Origin: Stenotrophomonas maltophilia
GTDB lineage: Bacteria > Pseudomonadota > Gammaproteobacteria > Xanthomonadales > Xanthomonadaceae
Length of the DNA: 64,000 nt
NCBI RefSeq assembly: GCF_002799155.1
Contig: NZ_NERD01000002.1
Coordinates: 1,488,001-1,552,000 of the forward strand
Reading direction: 5' to 3'
Shown here: positions 8,181-19,126 of the stretch, piece by piece
How the letters are laid out: every line of letters starts with the position of its first letter
How positions within the stretch are numbered: position 1 is the stretch's first letter
The notes under the pieces: generated by a model
Seen by the model: only the letters and a program-made list of their open reading frames with translations
Database searches by the model: none
What the model was told of the DNA's origin: nothing
Made by a program: the position numbers and the translations under genes

Positions 8181-8762
8181 CTACCGAACCCGCGCTCCCA
8201 GCTCTGCTGCCAACGCCAGCCATCGCTCCCGCTGCGCCGGGCTGCTGCTGCGTACCGCACCGAGACGGCTGACCCGCACCGGGCGGATGCCGCAGAACTC
8301 CAGGATGGTGGCGCGGATCTGGCTGATGCCCGGGTCGCGGTAGATCCAGCGGTAATACCAGGGCGGCGTATCCAGCGTGGTGATCACCCGTGCGCTGCGC
8401 CCGGCCAGCAGCCGGTCCCACCACACCGAATCGCGCCGGTAGCGGAAGGCGTAGCCCGGGAACAGCATGCGATCGAAAAAGCCCTTCAGCAGCGCCGGCA
8501 TCGCACCCCACCAGGTGGGATAGACCAGCACCAGGTGATCGCAGACATCGATCGCATCCGCCGCGTCCTGCAGGTCGGCTTCCAGCGGCTGGATCTGGCG
8601 GTAGCCATGCCGCAGCACCGGATCGAACTCGAGTTCACCCAATGCGATCAGGCGCACCCGGTGGCCAGCATTCTCGGCGGCAGTGGCGTAGCGCTGGGCA
8701 AGGGCGCCGCACAGGCTGTCGCGGTCGGGATGGCCGAGCAGGATCAGGATGGAGCGGGACAC
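8181..8762 (-). CDS. NAD(P)H-dependent oxidoreductase, flavodoxin-like fold (NQO1/KefF type)
   Basis: A 193-residue protein beginning at a GTG (SRSILILLGHPDRDS), which gives the usual N-terminal strand and phosphate-binding loop of the MdaB/KefF/NQO1 family. Other family marks are YPTWWGAMPALLKGFFDRMLFPGYAF and a C-terminal helix. These enzymes bind FMN/FAD and reduce quinones or other electrophiles by two electrons. The gene lies 55 nt after a MerR regulator and follows an SDR gene in the same direction, which suggests a small redox-responsive group. The substrate is unknown. Confidence 0.85.
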   Translation of the reverse strand: MSRSILILLGHPDRDSLCGALAQRYATAAENAGHRVRLIALGELEFDPVLRHGYRQIQPLEADLQDAADAIDVCDHLVLVYPTWWGAMPALLKGFFDRMLFPGYAFRYRRDSVWWDRLLAGRSARVITTLDTPPWYYRWIYRDPGISQIRATILEFCGIRPVRVSRLGAVRSSSPAQRERWLALAAELGARVR

Positions 8763-8817
8763 GGCAACCTCGGGCAATGGAAAGAGCGCGAGGTTGGGCT
8801 GTGCCCCAGGGGCAGAG

Positions 8818-9213
8818 TCAAACGCCAGCGGTGCAGCCGCTGGGTTCCAGGATGCAGTCGCCGCTGCCGGAGTGGAGCCACTGCCGCAGTTCGTCGCTGA
8901 CCTGCTGCAGGTCGAGCTCGACCTGCGCCAGCCGTGCCCGCTCGCTGGCAATGCGGTTGCGCTGCTGCTCAAGCAGGGCCAGCACGGCCGGCCAGTCGAG
9001 CCGTCCATCCCGGTCCTGCACGCGGGAGACGGCGGCCAGCGTGATGCCCAGCGCCAACGCCTGGCGGATCAGCTGCACCCAGGCCACGTCCTGTTCGCTG
9101 TAGTCGCGATAGCGGTTCAGGCGTGGCACCGGCGGCAGCAGTCCGCGCGCCTCGTAGAGGCGGATGGCCTTGGCGCTGGCCCCGGTCAGGCGGCTGACCT
9201 CGGAAATGCGCAT
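8818..9213 (-). CDS. MerR-family transcriptional regulator
   Basis: A 131-residue regulator with a typical N-terminal winged helix (MRISEVSRLTGASAKAIRLYEARGLLPPVPRLNRYRDYSEQDV, residues 1-45), then helices and a dimerising coiled coil. It ends GDCILEPSGCTAGV with two cysteines that could sense thiol-reactive compounds or metal, though this is only an inference. The start codon at 9213 was preferred over an upstream in-frame ATG because it gives the conserved MRISEV N-terminus. It is 4 nt from the end of the upstream SDR gene and 55 nt ahead of the oxidoreductase gene, so it may control this operon. Confidence 0.88.
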   Translation of the reverse strand: MRISEVSRLTGASAKAIRLYEARGLLPPVPRLNRYRDYSEQDVAWVQLIRQALALGITLAAVSRVQDRDGRLDWPAVLALLEQQRNRIASERARLAQVELDLQQVSDELRQWLHSGSGDCILEPSGCTAGV

Positions 9214-9217
9214 TGGC

Positions 9218-9979
9218 TCAGTCCCGCACCAGCCCGCCATCGACCACCAGATTCTGCCCGGTCACCGCGCGCGACCAGGGGCTGGCGAAGAACAGCGCGG
9301 CATCGGCGAACTCGGCCGGCGTGGTGACGCTGCGCAGTGGCGTGTTTGCGGCGATGTAGTCGAACACTGCTTCGGGCGTGGCGGCGCTGGCATCGGTAGT
9401 GCGCAGCAGGCCGCCCGACAGCATGTTCACGGTGATGCCATGCGGGCCGAGGTCGCCGGCGAGGGTGCGGGTCAGCGACAGCAGCGCGGCCTTGGCGGCG
9501 GTGTAGTCGTGGTAGGGCACCACTGGGTTCTGGAACAGGTTGGTGCCGATGTTGATCACGCGCCCGAAGCGACGGGCCTGCATGCCGGGCAGGGCGGCCT
9601 GCACAGTGTTCAGCGCGCCACGCACGCTGCCCTCGAACTGTGCCTGGAACGCCGGCCAGCCGATGTCGGCGGCGCCGTCGCGGGCATCGCCATTGAACGA
9701 GAAGGTGGCCAGTGCGTTGTTGACCACGGTGGTGACGCCTTGGCCGAAGTGGCCCAGCGCCTGCTGCAGCATCGCATCGACCTGGCCGCGGTCGGTGACG
9801 TCGGCCGGCAGCGCGATCGCCTGTCCGCCGAGCTCGGCGGACAGCGCACGTGCGGCACCTTCGCTGCGGTGATAGTTGACGATGACGCGCGCGCCCTGCC
9901 CAGCGAACGCGCGGGCGATGTGCTGGCCGAGGCCGCGGCCGGCACCGGTGACCAGCACCAGCTGTTCGCTGATCTGCAT
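9218..9979 (-). CDS. Short-chain dehydrogenase/reductase (FabG-like)
   Basis: A 253-residue SDR with the cofactor motif TGAGRGLG (residues 11-18), NNA at the fourth strand, and a catalytic Tyr-Lys within YHDYTAAKAALL. Ser is replaced by Thr or Asn in the usual position (NIGTNLFQNPV), an oddity relative to classical SDRs. It ends in the normal GQNLVVDGGL tail. It is the first gene of an apparent SDR-merR-oxidoreductase operon. The substrate is not predictable from sequence. Confidence 0.82.
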   Translation of the reverse strand: MQISEQLVLVTGAGRGLGQHIARAFAGQGARVIVNYHRSEGAARALSAELGGQAIALPADVTDRGQVDAMLQQALGHFGQGVTTVVNNALATFSFNGDARDGAADIGWPAFQAQFEGSVRGALNTVQAALPGMQARRFGRVINIGTNLFQNPVVPYHDYTAAKAALLSLTRTLAGDLGPHGITVNMLSGGLLRTTDASAATPEAVFDYIAANTPLRSVTTPAEFADAALFFASPWSRAVTGQNLVVDGGLVRD

Positions 9980-10069
9980 GAGGGGGCTGCCATCCATTGC
10001 ATGAAAGGGCATGCAGCGTAGCAGTGATGGCGCTTGCCGGAGCAGGCGTGCTGCCGCTAGCCTGCAGGC

Positions 10070-10789
10070 ATGAACCAGACTCCCCTGCGATTGCTCATTC
10101 ACGGTGCCTCCGGGCGCATGGGCCAGGCCCTGCTGCGGCTGGCCGCCGAACATCCCGATACCCTGCAGATCGTGGCTGCAGTGACCGGCCGTGCGCCGGC
10201 CCAGCGCGTGGTCGACGGCGTGCCGTTCTTCGCGGCCAGCGAACTGCCCGGTGCGCCGATGTTCGACGTAGCGATCGACTTCAGCCTGCCGGAGGGCTTC
10301 GACCCCATGCTGGCGCTGTGCGTGGAGCGGGGCGCCGGCCTGGTCTCGGGTACCACCGGCATCTCCAGCACGCAGCGGCAGGCGCTGGAGGCCGCGGCGG
10401 CGTCCATCCCGCTGGTCTGGGCGTCGAATTTCAGCCTGGGTGTGGCGGTGCTGGACGAGCTGGTCGAACGCGCCGCGCAGGCGCTGGCCGGCTGGGACTG
10501 TGACATCGTCGAGTCGCACCATACGCAGAAGAAGGACGCGCCGTCGGGCACTGCGCTGACCCTGGGGGCGGCCGCGCAGCGGGGCGGGGCGGAGCCGCAT
10601 TACGCCAGCCTGCGTGCCGGTGACATCGTTGGCGAGCATCTGGTGCAGTTCACCGGGCTGGGTGAGCGCATCGAGCTGGTGCATCGGGCCACCAACCGCG
10701 ACATCTTCGCCCGCGGCGCGCTGTTCGCCGCCCGCCAGCTGCAGGGCCGGGCGCCCGGCAGCTACCGGGTGCGCGACCTGCTGCAGTAA
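10070..10789 (+). CDS. dapB: 4-hydroxy-tetrahydrodipicolinate reductase
   Basis: A 239-residue enzyme of lysine/diaminopimelate synthesis that uses NAD(P)H to reduce 4-hydroxy-tetrahydrodipicolinate. It has the N-terminal dinucleotide motif HGASGRMGQ, the GTTGIS substrate loop, and the catalytic ESHHTQKKDAPSGTAL segment with the conserved His pair and Lys. It is slightly shorter than E. coli DapB (273), like other Xanthomonadaceae homologues. dapB-carA-carB is a conserved gene order in this family. Two palindromic repeats separate it from carA. Confidence 0.95.
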   Translation: MNQTPLRLLIHGASGRMGQALLRLAAEHPDTLQIVAAVTGRAPAQRVVDGVPFFAASELPGAPMFDVAIDFSLPEGFDPMLALCVERGAGLVSGTTGISSTQRQALEAAAASIPLVWASNFSLGVAVLDELVERAAQALAGWDCDIVESHHTQKKDAPSGTALTLGAAAQRGGAEPHYASLRAGDIVGEHLVQFTGLGERIELVHRATNRDIFARGALFAARQLQGRAPGSYRVRDLLQ

Positions 10790-10804
10790 GGCGGGCTGAT
10801 TCCT

Positions 10805-10896
10805 GGGGTCGGATCCCTTTCCAGCGGAAAGGGCTCTGACCCCATTTGCGGGCATCCGGGTCAGAGCCTTTCCCTGCCGGGAAAGGATCCGACCCC
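10805..10896. repeat. Two GGGGTCNGATCC palindromes in opposite phase
   Basis: Copy 1 spans 10805-10843 (GGGGTCGGATCCCTTTCC ... CTCTGACCCC) and copy 2 spans 10858-10896 (GGGTCAGAGCC ... GGATCCGACCCC). Each is an imperfect inverted repeat, and the two form a larger inverted pair. This family has seven copies in the window, always between genes. Confidence 0.8.
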
Positions 10897-10971
10897 CGCC
10901 GGATTGAAATGAATGCGCAATCGCCTGTTCATGAAGCGCGATAACCGCTGGCGCGAGCGCCCCGGCAGCGC

Positions 10972-11036
10972 TACAATTCGCACTCGCCGAATCACGAAAG
11001 CCGGACCGGTCCCAGACCGTACGTCCGCGCTTTTTT
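10972..11036 (+). promoter_or_regulatory. Putative carA promoter -10 and leader terminator/attenuator
   Basis: TACAAT at 10972-10977 looks like a sigma-70 -10 box; the -35 region is weak. About 25 nt downstream a hairpin (CGGACCGGTC / GACCG-tac-GTCCG, 11002-11027) is followed by CGC and six T residues (11031-11036), as in an intrinsic terminator. It lies 70 nt before the carA start, the right place for attenuation. This is a visual prediction. Confidence 0.4.
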
Positions 11037-11104
11037 GCAACCGGATTTCCGTGAAGCGCAGGCGTGACTTCGGCAGCCCCCTCGGTAGCCAAAGTGAGAT
11101 TCCC

Positions 11105-12232
11105 GTGACCCAAGCCGCAATCCTCGTCCTCGAAGACGGCACCGTATTCGAGGGCGAATCCGTAGGCGCGCCCGGCCTGTCCGTCGGTGAGGTGGTGTTC
11201 AACACCGCCATGACCGGCTACCAGGAAGTGCTGACCGACCCGTCCTACGCCCGGCAGATGGTCACGCTGACCTATCCGCATATCGGTAACACCGGCATGA
11301 CCGACCAGGACAATGAAGCGTCCAAGGTGTGGTCGGCCGGCCTGATCGCGCGCGACGTGCCGCGCCGTCCCAGCAACTGGCGCAGCCAGGTGTCGCTGCA
11401 GGACTGGCTGATCCAGCGCGGCGTGGTCGCCATCGCCGGCATCGACACCCGCAAGCTGACCCGCATCCTGCGCGAGAAGGGCGCGCAGAACGGTGCGCTG
11501 ATGGCCGGCGATATCGACGTGGAAAAGGCACTGGAAGCCGCCCGCAAGTTCCCCGGCCTGAAGGGCATGGATCTGGCCAAGGTCGTCACTACCGAGAAGA
11601 CCTACACCTGGACCGAGGGCCAGCTGGACCTGGACGCCAACGCCTTCGTCAGTGTGCCGGCGAAGTTCAAGGTCGTGGCCTACGATTTCGGCGTGAAGAC
11701 CAACATCCTGCGCATGCTGGCCGAGCGTGGCTGTGAAGTGACCGTGGTGCCGGCACAGACTCCGGCCGCCGAAGTGCTGGCACTTAAGCCGGACGGCGTG
11801 TTCCTGTCCAACGGCCCGGGTGACCCGGAACCGTGCGACTACGCCATCGAAGCGATCAAGACCTTCATCGACGTGAAGATCCCGACTTTCGGCATCTGCC
11901 TGGGCCACCAGCTGCTGGGCCTGGCCTCGGGCGCGCAGACCATGAAGATGGGCCACGGCCACCATGGTGCCAACCACCCAGTGCAGGACCTGGACAGCGG
12001 CCGGGTGATGATCACCTCGCAGAACCACGGCTTCGCGATCGATGAAGCGACCCTGCCGCCGACCCTGCGCGTGACCCACCGCTCGCTGTTCGATGGCACC
12101 AACCAGGGTGTCGCCCGCACCGACGTGCCGGCGTTCTCGTTCCAGGGCCACCCGGAAGCGTCGCCGGGCCCGACCGATGTCGGTCCGCTGTTCGACCGCT
12201 TCGTGGTGCTGATGGAGCAGGCCAAGGCGTGA
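11105..12232 (+). CDS. carA: Carbamoyl-phosphate synthase small (glutaminase) subunit
   Basis: A 375-residue subunit that releases ammonia from glutamine for CarB, feeding arginine and pyrimidine synthesis. The class-I amidotransferase triad is intact: Cys265 in FGICLGHQ, His349 and Glu351 in [11 protein letters not shown]. The N-terminal CPSase domain has the usual EGESVGAPG ... [14 protein letters not shown]. The GTG at 11105 was chosen because it gives the conserved N-terminus; an in-frame ATG exists at 10913 but would add a non-homologous Arg-rich stretch across the leader hairpin. carB follows after 148 nt. Confidence 0.95.
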   Translation: MTQAAILVLEDGTVFEGESVGAPGLSVGEVVFNTAMTGYQEVLTDPSYARQMVTLTYPHIGNTGMTDQDNEASKVWSAGLIARDVPRRPSNWRSQVSLQDWLIQRGVVAIAGIDTRKLTRILREKGAQNGALMAGDIDVEKALEAARKFPGLKGMDLAKVVTTEKTYTWTEGQLDLDANAFVSVPAKFKVVAYDFGVKTNILRMLAERGCEVTVVPAQTPAAEVLALKPDGVFLSNGPGDPEPCDYAIEAIKTFIDVKIPTFGICLGHQLLGLASGAQTMKMGHGHHGANHPVQDLDSGRVMITSQNHGFAIDEATLPPTLRVTHRSLFDGTNQGVARTDVPAFSFQGHPEASPGPTDVGPLFDRFVVLMEQAKA

Positions 12233-12380
12233 TCAGTACGCCGCCGGCCCCCCGGTGGCGTCGCGATGGACCGTAAACCCCGCAACGCTGCTGCCGCTGG
12301 CGCGGCGCTGCGGATCAAGATTCCTGATCGACAGCGTGCGATCACCCCCCTTGTCACGCTGTACTGACTTAGAGAAGAAA

Positions 12381-15619
<3,239 letters not shown>

Positions 15620-15623
<4 letters not shown>

Positions 15624-16096
15624 GAGCCCCCATCACGATGAAGGGCGCGCAGAAGCTGCGCGACGAACTGGATCACCTGAAATCGGTCAAGCGCCCGAAG
15701 GTGATCGCCGCGATCGCCGAAGCGCGTGAGCATGGCGACCTGAAGGAGAATGCCGAGTACCACGCCGCGCGCGAGGAACAGGGCTTCATCGAAGGCCGCA
15801 TCAAGCAGCTGGAAGGCGAGCTGTCGCACGCCGAGATCATCGACGTGAGCAAGCTCAATGCCGGCTCCAAGGTGGTGTTCGGCGCCAGCGTGACCCTGGC
15901 CGACGTGGAAACCGACGAAGAGAAGAAGTACCAGATCGTCGGTGACCTGGAAGCGGACATCAAGCTGGGCCTGATCGCCATCTCCTCGCCGGTGGCGCGT
16001 GCGATGATCGGCAAGCTGGAAGGCGATTCGATCGTGATCGATGCCCCGGCCGGCCAGCGCGAGTACGAGATCGTCAGCGTCAGCTACGTGGACTGA
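15620..16096 (+). CDS. greA: Transcript cleavage factor GreA
   Basis: A 158-residue factor, the exact usual length. The N-terminal coiled coil carries the acidic tip segment [27 protein letters not shown], whose D/E residues reach the RNA polymerase active site to stimulate cleavage of backtracked RNA. The C-terminal FKBP-like domain has [23 protein letters not shown]. It starts inside the carB stop codon (ATGA), so it is coupled to carAB. Confidence 0.96.
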
Positions 16097-16100
16097 CACG

Positions 16101-17018
16101 GTGGCAACGGCGACCCTGCTGTTGCCGGCGCGCAGCCGCTTTGCCGCGGCTGCGCTGCCGGACGATGTGGCGCGTGCGCTCGGCCGCGCCACGGCCGTGC
16201 AGGTCGCACCGGGCGAACGCGCGCAGCTGACGCGCCATTTCACGGTTAACGCGCCGCACTGGCCGGTGGCCGCGTTGACCCGCCAGCGTGACGTTGGCGA
16301 TGCCGCCGGCGCCAGCTGGCTGCGCGCCGATCCGGCCTGCATGGTGCCGGACATGCATGGCGCGCGGATGATGGCCTACGGCGAAACCCTGCGGCCGACG
16401 CTGGCTGACTGCCTGGCCCTGCTGCCGGTGCTGCAGCCGTTGTTCGCCGATGCCGGGTTCGTGCTAGACGCACCGGATCCTGCGCGCTGGTACCTGCGGC
16501 TTCCGATCGACCTGGCCCTGCCGGACTTCGACAGTCCGGACGAGGTGCTGGGCGATGACCTGTTCTCGCACCTGCCGGAAGGCGAGGGCGGTCGCCGCTG
16601 GCGGGCGCTGATGACCGAAGCGCAGGTGCTGCTGCACAACCATTCCTGGAACCAGCAGCGCGCCGCGCAGGGACAACAGCCGATCAATTCGCTGTGGTTC
16701 TGGGGTGGCGGCGTGATGCCGGTCTCGGTCAGTACGCCGCACGCCCAGGTGCGCAGCCGCGATGCGCTGCTGCAGGGCCTGGCCCTGGCGGCTGGCGTAG
16801 CCGTGGATGGCGAGCAGGCGGTGGATGCGCTGGTCGATCTGCGCCAGCTTCGCTCTTTACAGCAGCTCGGCAACGATGCGATTCGCCCGCTGCTGGCCGC
16901 GCTGAGGCGTGGCGAGCTGCAGCGGCTGGTGCTGGATTTCGAGGATGGCCTGCAGTTCCAGCTGGACCGCGGCCAGCGCTGGCAGTTCTGGAAGAAGCCG
17001 CGGCAACTTCACGATTGA
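16101..17018 (+). CDS. rpfE: RpfE-type conserved protein (COG4255), phosphoglycerate-mutase-like annotation
   Basis: A 305-residue cytosolic protein starting at GTG 4 nt after greA. It carries motifs seen in the Xanthomonas RpfE group: APHWPVAALTR-type segment (here NAPHWPV), DPACMVPDMHGARMMAYG, LLHNHSWNQQRAAQGQQPINSLWFWGGG. The same genes, greA-rpfE-recJ, flank it in Xanthomonas and Xylella, which supports the name. Despite being assigned to the rpf cluster, its biochemical function is not established. Some databases label it phosphoglycerate mutase or regulatory protein. The PDMHGA and NSLWFWGGG motifs hint at a hydrolase-like or sugar-phosphate fold, but no active site can be defined by eye. 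Confidence 0.75.
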   Translation: MATATLLLPARSRFAAAALPDDVARALGRATAVQVAPGERAQLTRHFTVNAPHWPVAALTRQRDVGDAAGASWLRADPACMVPDMHGARMMAYGETLRPTLADCLALLPVLQPLFADAGFVLDAPDPARWYLRLPIDLALPDFDSPDEVLGDDLFSHLPEGEGGRRWRALMTEAQVLLHNHSWNQQRAAQGQQPINSLWFWGGGVMPVSVSTPHAQVRSRDALLQGLALAAGVAVDGEQAVDALVDLRQLRSLQQLGNDAIRPLLAALRRGELQRLVLDFEDGLQFQLDRGQRWQFWKKPRQLHD

Positions 17019-17020
17019 TC

Positions 17021-17062
17021 GGGGTCGGATCCGTTTTCCATGGGAAAACGGCTCTGACCCCC
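17021..17062. repeat. GGGGTCNGATCC palindrome
   Basis: Imperfect inverted repeat GGGGTCGGATCCGTTTTCC ... GGAAAACGGCTCTGACCCCC directly after the rpfE stop. It belongs to the seven-copy family and could form a stable mRNA 3' hairpin. Confidence 0.8.
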
Positions 17063-17077
17063 GATGATTGCCGGGGT

Positions 17078-17101
17078 TGTCGGCCAGCGGCCGGCACTAC
17101 C
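17078..17101 (-). repeat. SMAG element (reverse orientation)
   Basis: Read on the minus strand this is GTAGTGCCGGCCGCTGGCCG, a GTAG-headed palindrome nearly identical to copies at 48615 and 61394. Confidence 0.65.
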
Positions 17102-17217
17102 GCAGGTAACGGGCGAAGCCCTGCAAGCCTCAACGAACCTCGCTGACCACCGTCGGAAGCGTCCAATCCCCGCCGTTCCCGCGCGCGGTATCATCCCTCT
17201 GTCTTTCGTAACCGGCG

Positions 17218-18981
17218 ATGCCGATGTCCCTTGCCGCCGATGCCGCGCAGCCCAGCTCTGATACGCCGATGATCCGCCGCCGCGATGCGGTCGTGCCCGG
17301 CAGCTGGCCGGAGGGCACGCTGCCGTTGCTGGCGCGTCTCTATGCCAATCGTGGCGCAGGCACACCGGAACTGGCGCTGCCGAAGCTGGTCAGCCTGCAT
17401 GCGCCCGAGCTGCTGACCGGCATCGATGATGCGGTAGGCCTGCTGGTCGAGGCCATCGCCAATGACAAGCGCATCCTGGTGGTTGGCGATTTCGATTGCG
17501 ATGGCGCCACCGCCTGTGCGGTCGGCGTGCGAGGCCTGCGCATGCTCGGCGCACGGCACGTCTTCCACGCGGTGCCGAACCGCATGGTGCACGGCTACGG
17601 CCTGTCGCCGTCACTGGTGGAGGAGCTGGCCGAGCTGAAGCCGGACCTGCTGGTCACGGTCGATCACGGCATCGCCTGCCACGCGGGCGTGACTGCGGCC
17701 AAGGCACGTGGCTGGCAGGTGCTGGTCACCGATCACCATCTGCCGGGCCCGCAGTTGCCGCCGGCCGATGTCATCGTCGATCCCAATCTGGACGGCGATG
17801 CCTTCCCCAGCAAGTCGCTGGCCGGCGTCGGCGTGATCTTCTACGTGCTGATGGCGCTGCGCCGGCAGATGCGCGAGGCCGGTGTCTTTGCCGATGGCAA
17901 GGGCCCGGACCTGACCACGCTGCTGGACCTGGTGGCGGTCGGCACCGTTGCCGACCTGGTAGCGCTTGATCCGAACAACCGTGCGCTGGTCAGCGCGGGC
18001 CTGCGCCGGCTACGCGCAGGGCAGGGCTGTGTCGGCCTGCGTGCGCTGATCGAAGCCAGCGGTCGTGACGCCGCGCGACTGACCGCCACTGATATCGGCT
18101 TCGCGCTCGGCCCGCGTCTGAACGCTGCGGGCCGGCTGGAGGACATGGCACTGGGCATTGCGCTGCTGCTGACCGAAGACCCGCGCCAGGCGCGCGAGAT
18201 CGCGCAGACGCTGGAGCAGATCAATTCGGAACGGCGCGCGGTGCAGCAATCGATGACCGATGACGCCGAGCAGGCGCTGGCCCGTGTGGTGCTGGACATG
18301 GCAGGGCAGCGCCCTGTGGCGGCCTGTTTGTTCGATGCCGACTGGCACCCGGGCGTGGTGGGACTGGTCGCGTCGAAGATGAAGGATCGCCTGCATCGCC
18401 CGGTGGTCGCCTTCGCCCCGGCCGAACCGGGCGCCGACACGCTGCGTGGCTCCGCGCGCTCGATTCCCGGCCTGCACATCCGTGACGCGTTGGCACTGGT
18501 CGACGCGCGCCATCCGGGCCTGATCGACCGCTTTGGTGGCCACGCCATGGCGGCCGGCCTCAGCCTGCGGCTTGATCATGTTGACGCCTTCAAGGCGGCC
18601 TTCGTCGCTGTCGTGCTGGAAATGCTCGACCCGGCGGCACTGCAGCAGCAGGTGCTCAGCGACGGCGAACTGGCCGCCGACGAGCTCGACCATCGCCACG
18701 CCGACGCGCTGCGCTTGGCCGGGCCGTGGGGGCAGGGCTTCCCCGAGCCGCTGTTCGACGGCCACTTCGAGGTGGCCAACTGGCGCGTTCTGAAGGAGCG
18801 CCACCTGAAGCTGGAACTGCGCCTGCCGGGCTTACCTGGCACGATCAACGCGATTCATTTCGGTGGCTGGCACGGCAACCCGCCGGGCCGCCACGTGCAT
18901 CTCGCCTACCGGCTCGCCTGCGACGACTATCGCGGCGGCAGCGCCATCCAGCTGATCGTGGAGCACTGCCTCCCTGCATGA
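17218..18981 (+). CDS. recJ: Single-stranded-DNA-specific 5'-3' exonuclease RecJ
   Basis: A 587-residue DHH-family exonuclease of recombination and mismatch/base-excision repair. The metal-binding motifs are in order: motif I DFDCDGATA (residues 91-99), VDHG (148-151), DHH (172-174), then the DHHA1 region with GARSIPGLHIRDAL-like text (GSARSIPGLHIRD) and GGHAMAAG, and a C-terminal OB fold that grips single-stranded DNA. Either the ATG at 17218 or the one at 17224 could start the protein. Its place next to rpfE and greA is conserved in the family. Confidence 0.95.
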   Translation: MPMSLAADAAQPSSDTPMIRRRDAVVPGSWPEGTLPLLARLYANRGAGTPELALPKLVSLHAPELLTGIDDAVGLLVEAIANDKRILVVGDFDCDGATACAVGVRGLRMLGARHVFHAVPNRMVHGYGLSPSLVEELAELKPDLLVTVDHGIACHAGVTAAKARGWQVLVTDHHLPGPQLPPADVIVDPNLDGDAFPSKSLAGVGVIFYVLMALRRQMREAGVFADGKGPDLTTLLDLVAVGTVADLVALDPNNRALVSAGLRRLRAGQGCVGLRALIEASGRDAARLTATDIGFALGPRLNAAGRLEDMALGIALLLTEDPRQAREIAQTLEQINSERRAVQQSMTDDAEQALARVVLDMAGQRPVAACLFDADWHPGVVGLVASKMKDRLHRPVVAFAPAEPGADTLRGSARSIPGLHIRDALALVDARHPGLIDRFGGHAMAAGLSLRLDHVDAFKAAFVAVVLEMLDPAALQQQVLSDGELAADELDHRHADALRLAGPWGQGFPEPLFDGHFEVANWRVLKERHLKLELRLPGLPGTINAIHFGGWHGNPPGRHVHLAYRLACDDYRGGSAIQLIVEHCLPA

Positions 18982-19057
18982 AAAAAAGGGACGGAGGGGA
19001 TTAAGTCGTTCTTGCCTTGTTTGCCAATTGCGACTTAATCCCCTCCGTCCCCTTTTT
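18981..19057. repeat. Long inverted repeat (GGGACGGAGGGGATTAAGTCG arms)
   Basis: Arms of about 26 nt at 18983-19008 and 19031-19057 (AAAAAGGGACGGAGGGGATT / AATCCCCTCCGTCCCCTTTTT) are complementary with one bulged base and close on a 22-nt loop. Since it starts at the recJ stop codon and ends in TTTTT, it may also act as a bidirectional terminator. A repeat element is the likelier origin because of its length and unusual AT-containing core. Confidence 0.7.
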
Positions 19058-19126
19058 GGGGGCCTCGCCAACCCCATTCCGGCTGTTCGTGCGTTCAACG
19101 GTCCACGATCCCACTGGAGCCCTGTC

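Noticed and set aside
8181-9008. Longer start for the NAD(P)H oxidoreductase
   Set aside because: The extra N-terminal part is antisense-like and overlaps merR; the GTG at 8762 gives the expected first strand and loop.
10913-11104. N-terminal extension of CarA from an in-frame ATG at 10913
   Set aside because: The extension crosses a terminator-like hairpin and has no family similarity; GTG at 11105 gives the conserved N-terminus.
9218-12151. Very long minus-strand frame running from carA through dapB into the SDR gene
   Set aside because: Only its last part (9218-9979) is a real SDR gene; the rest overlaps dapB and carA antisense and contains no known domain.
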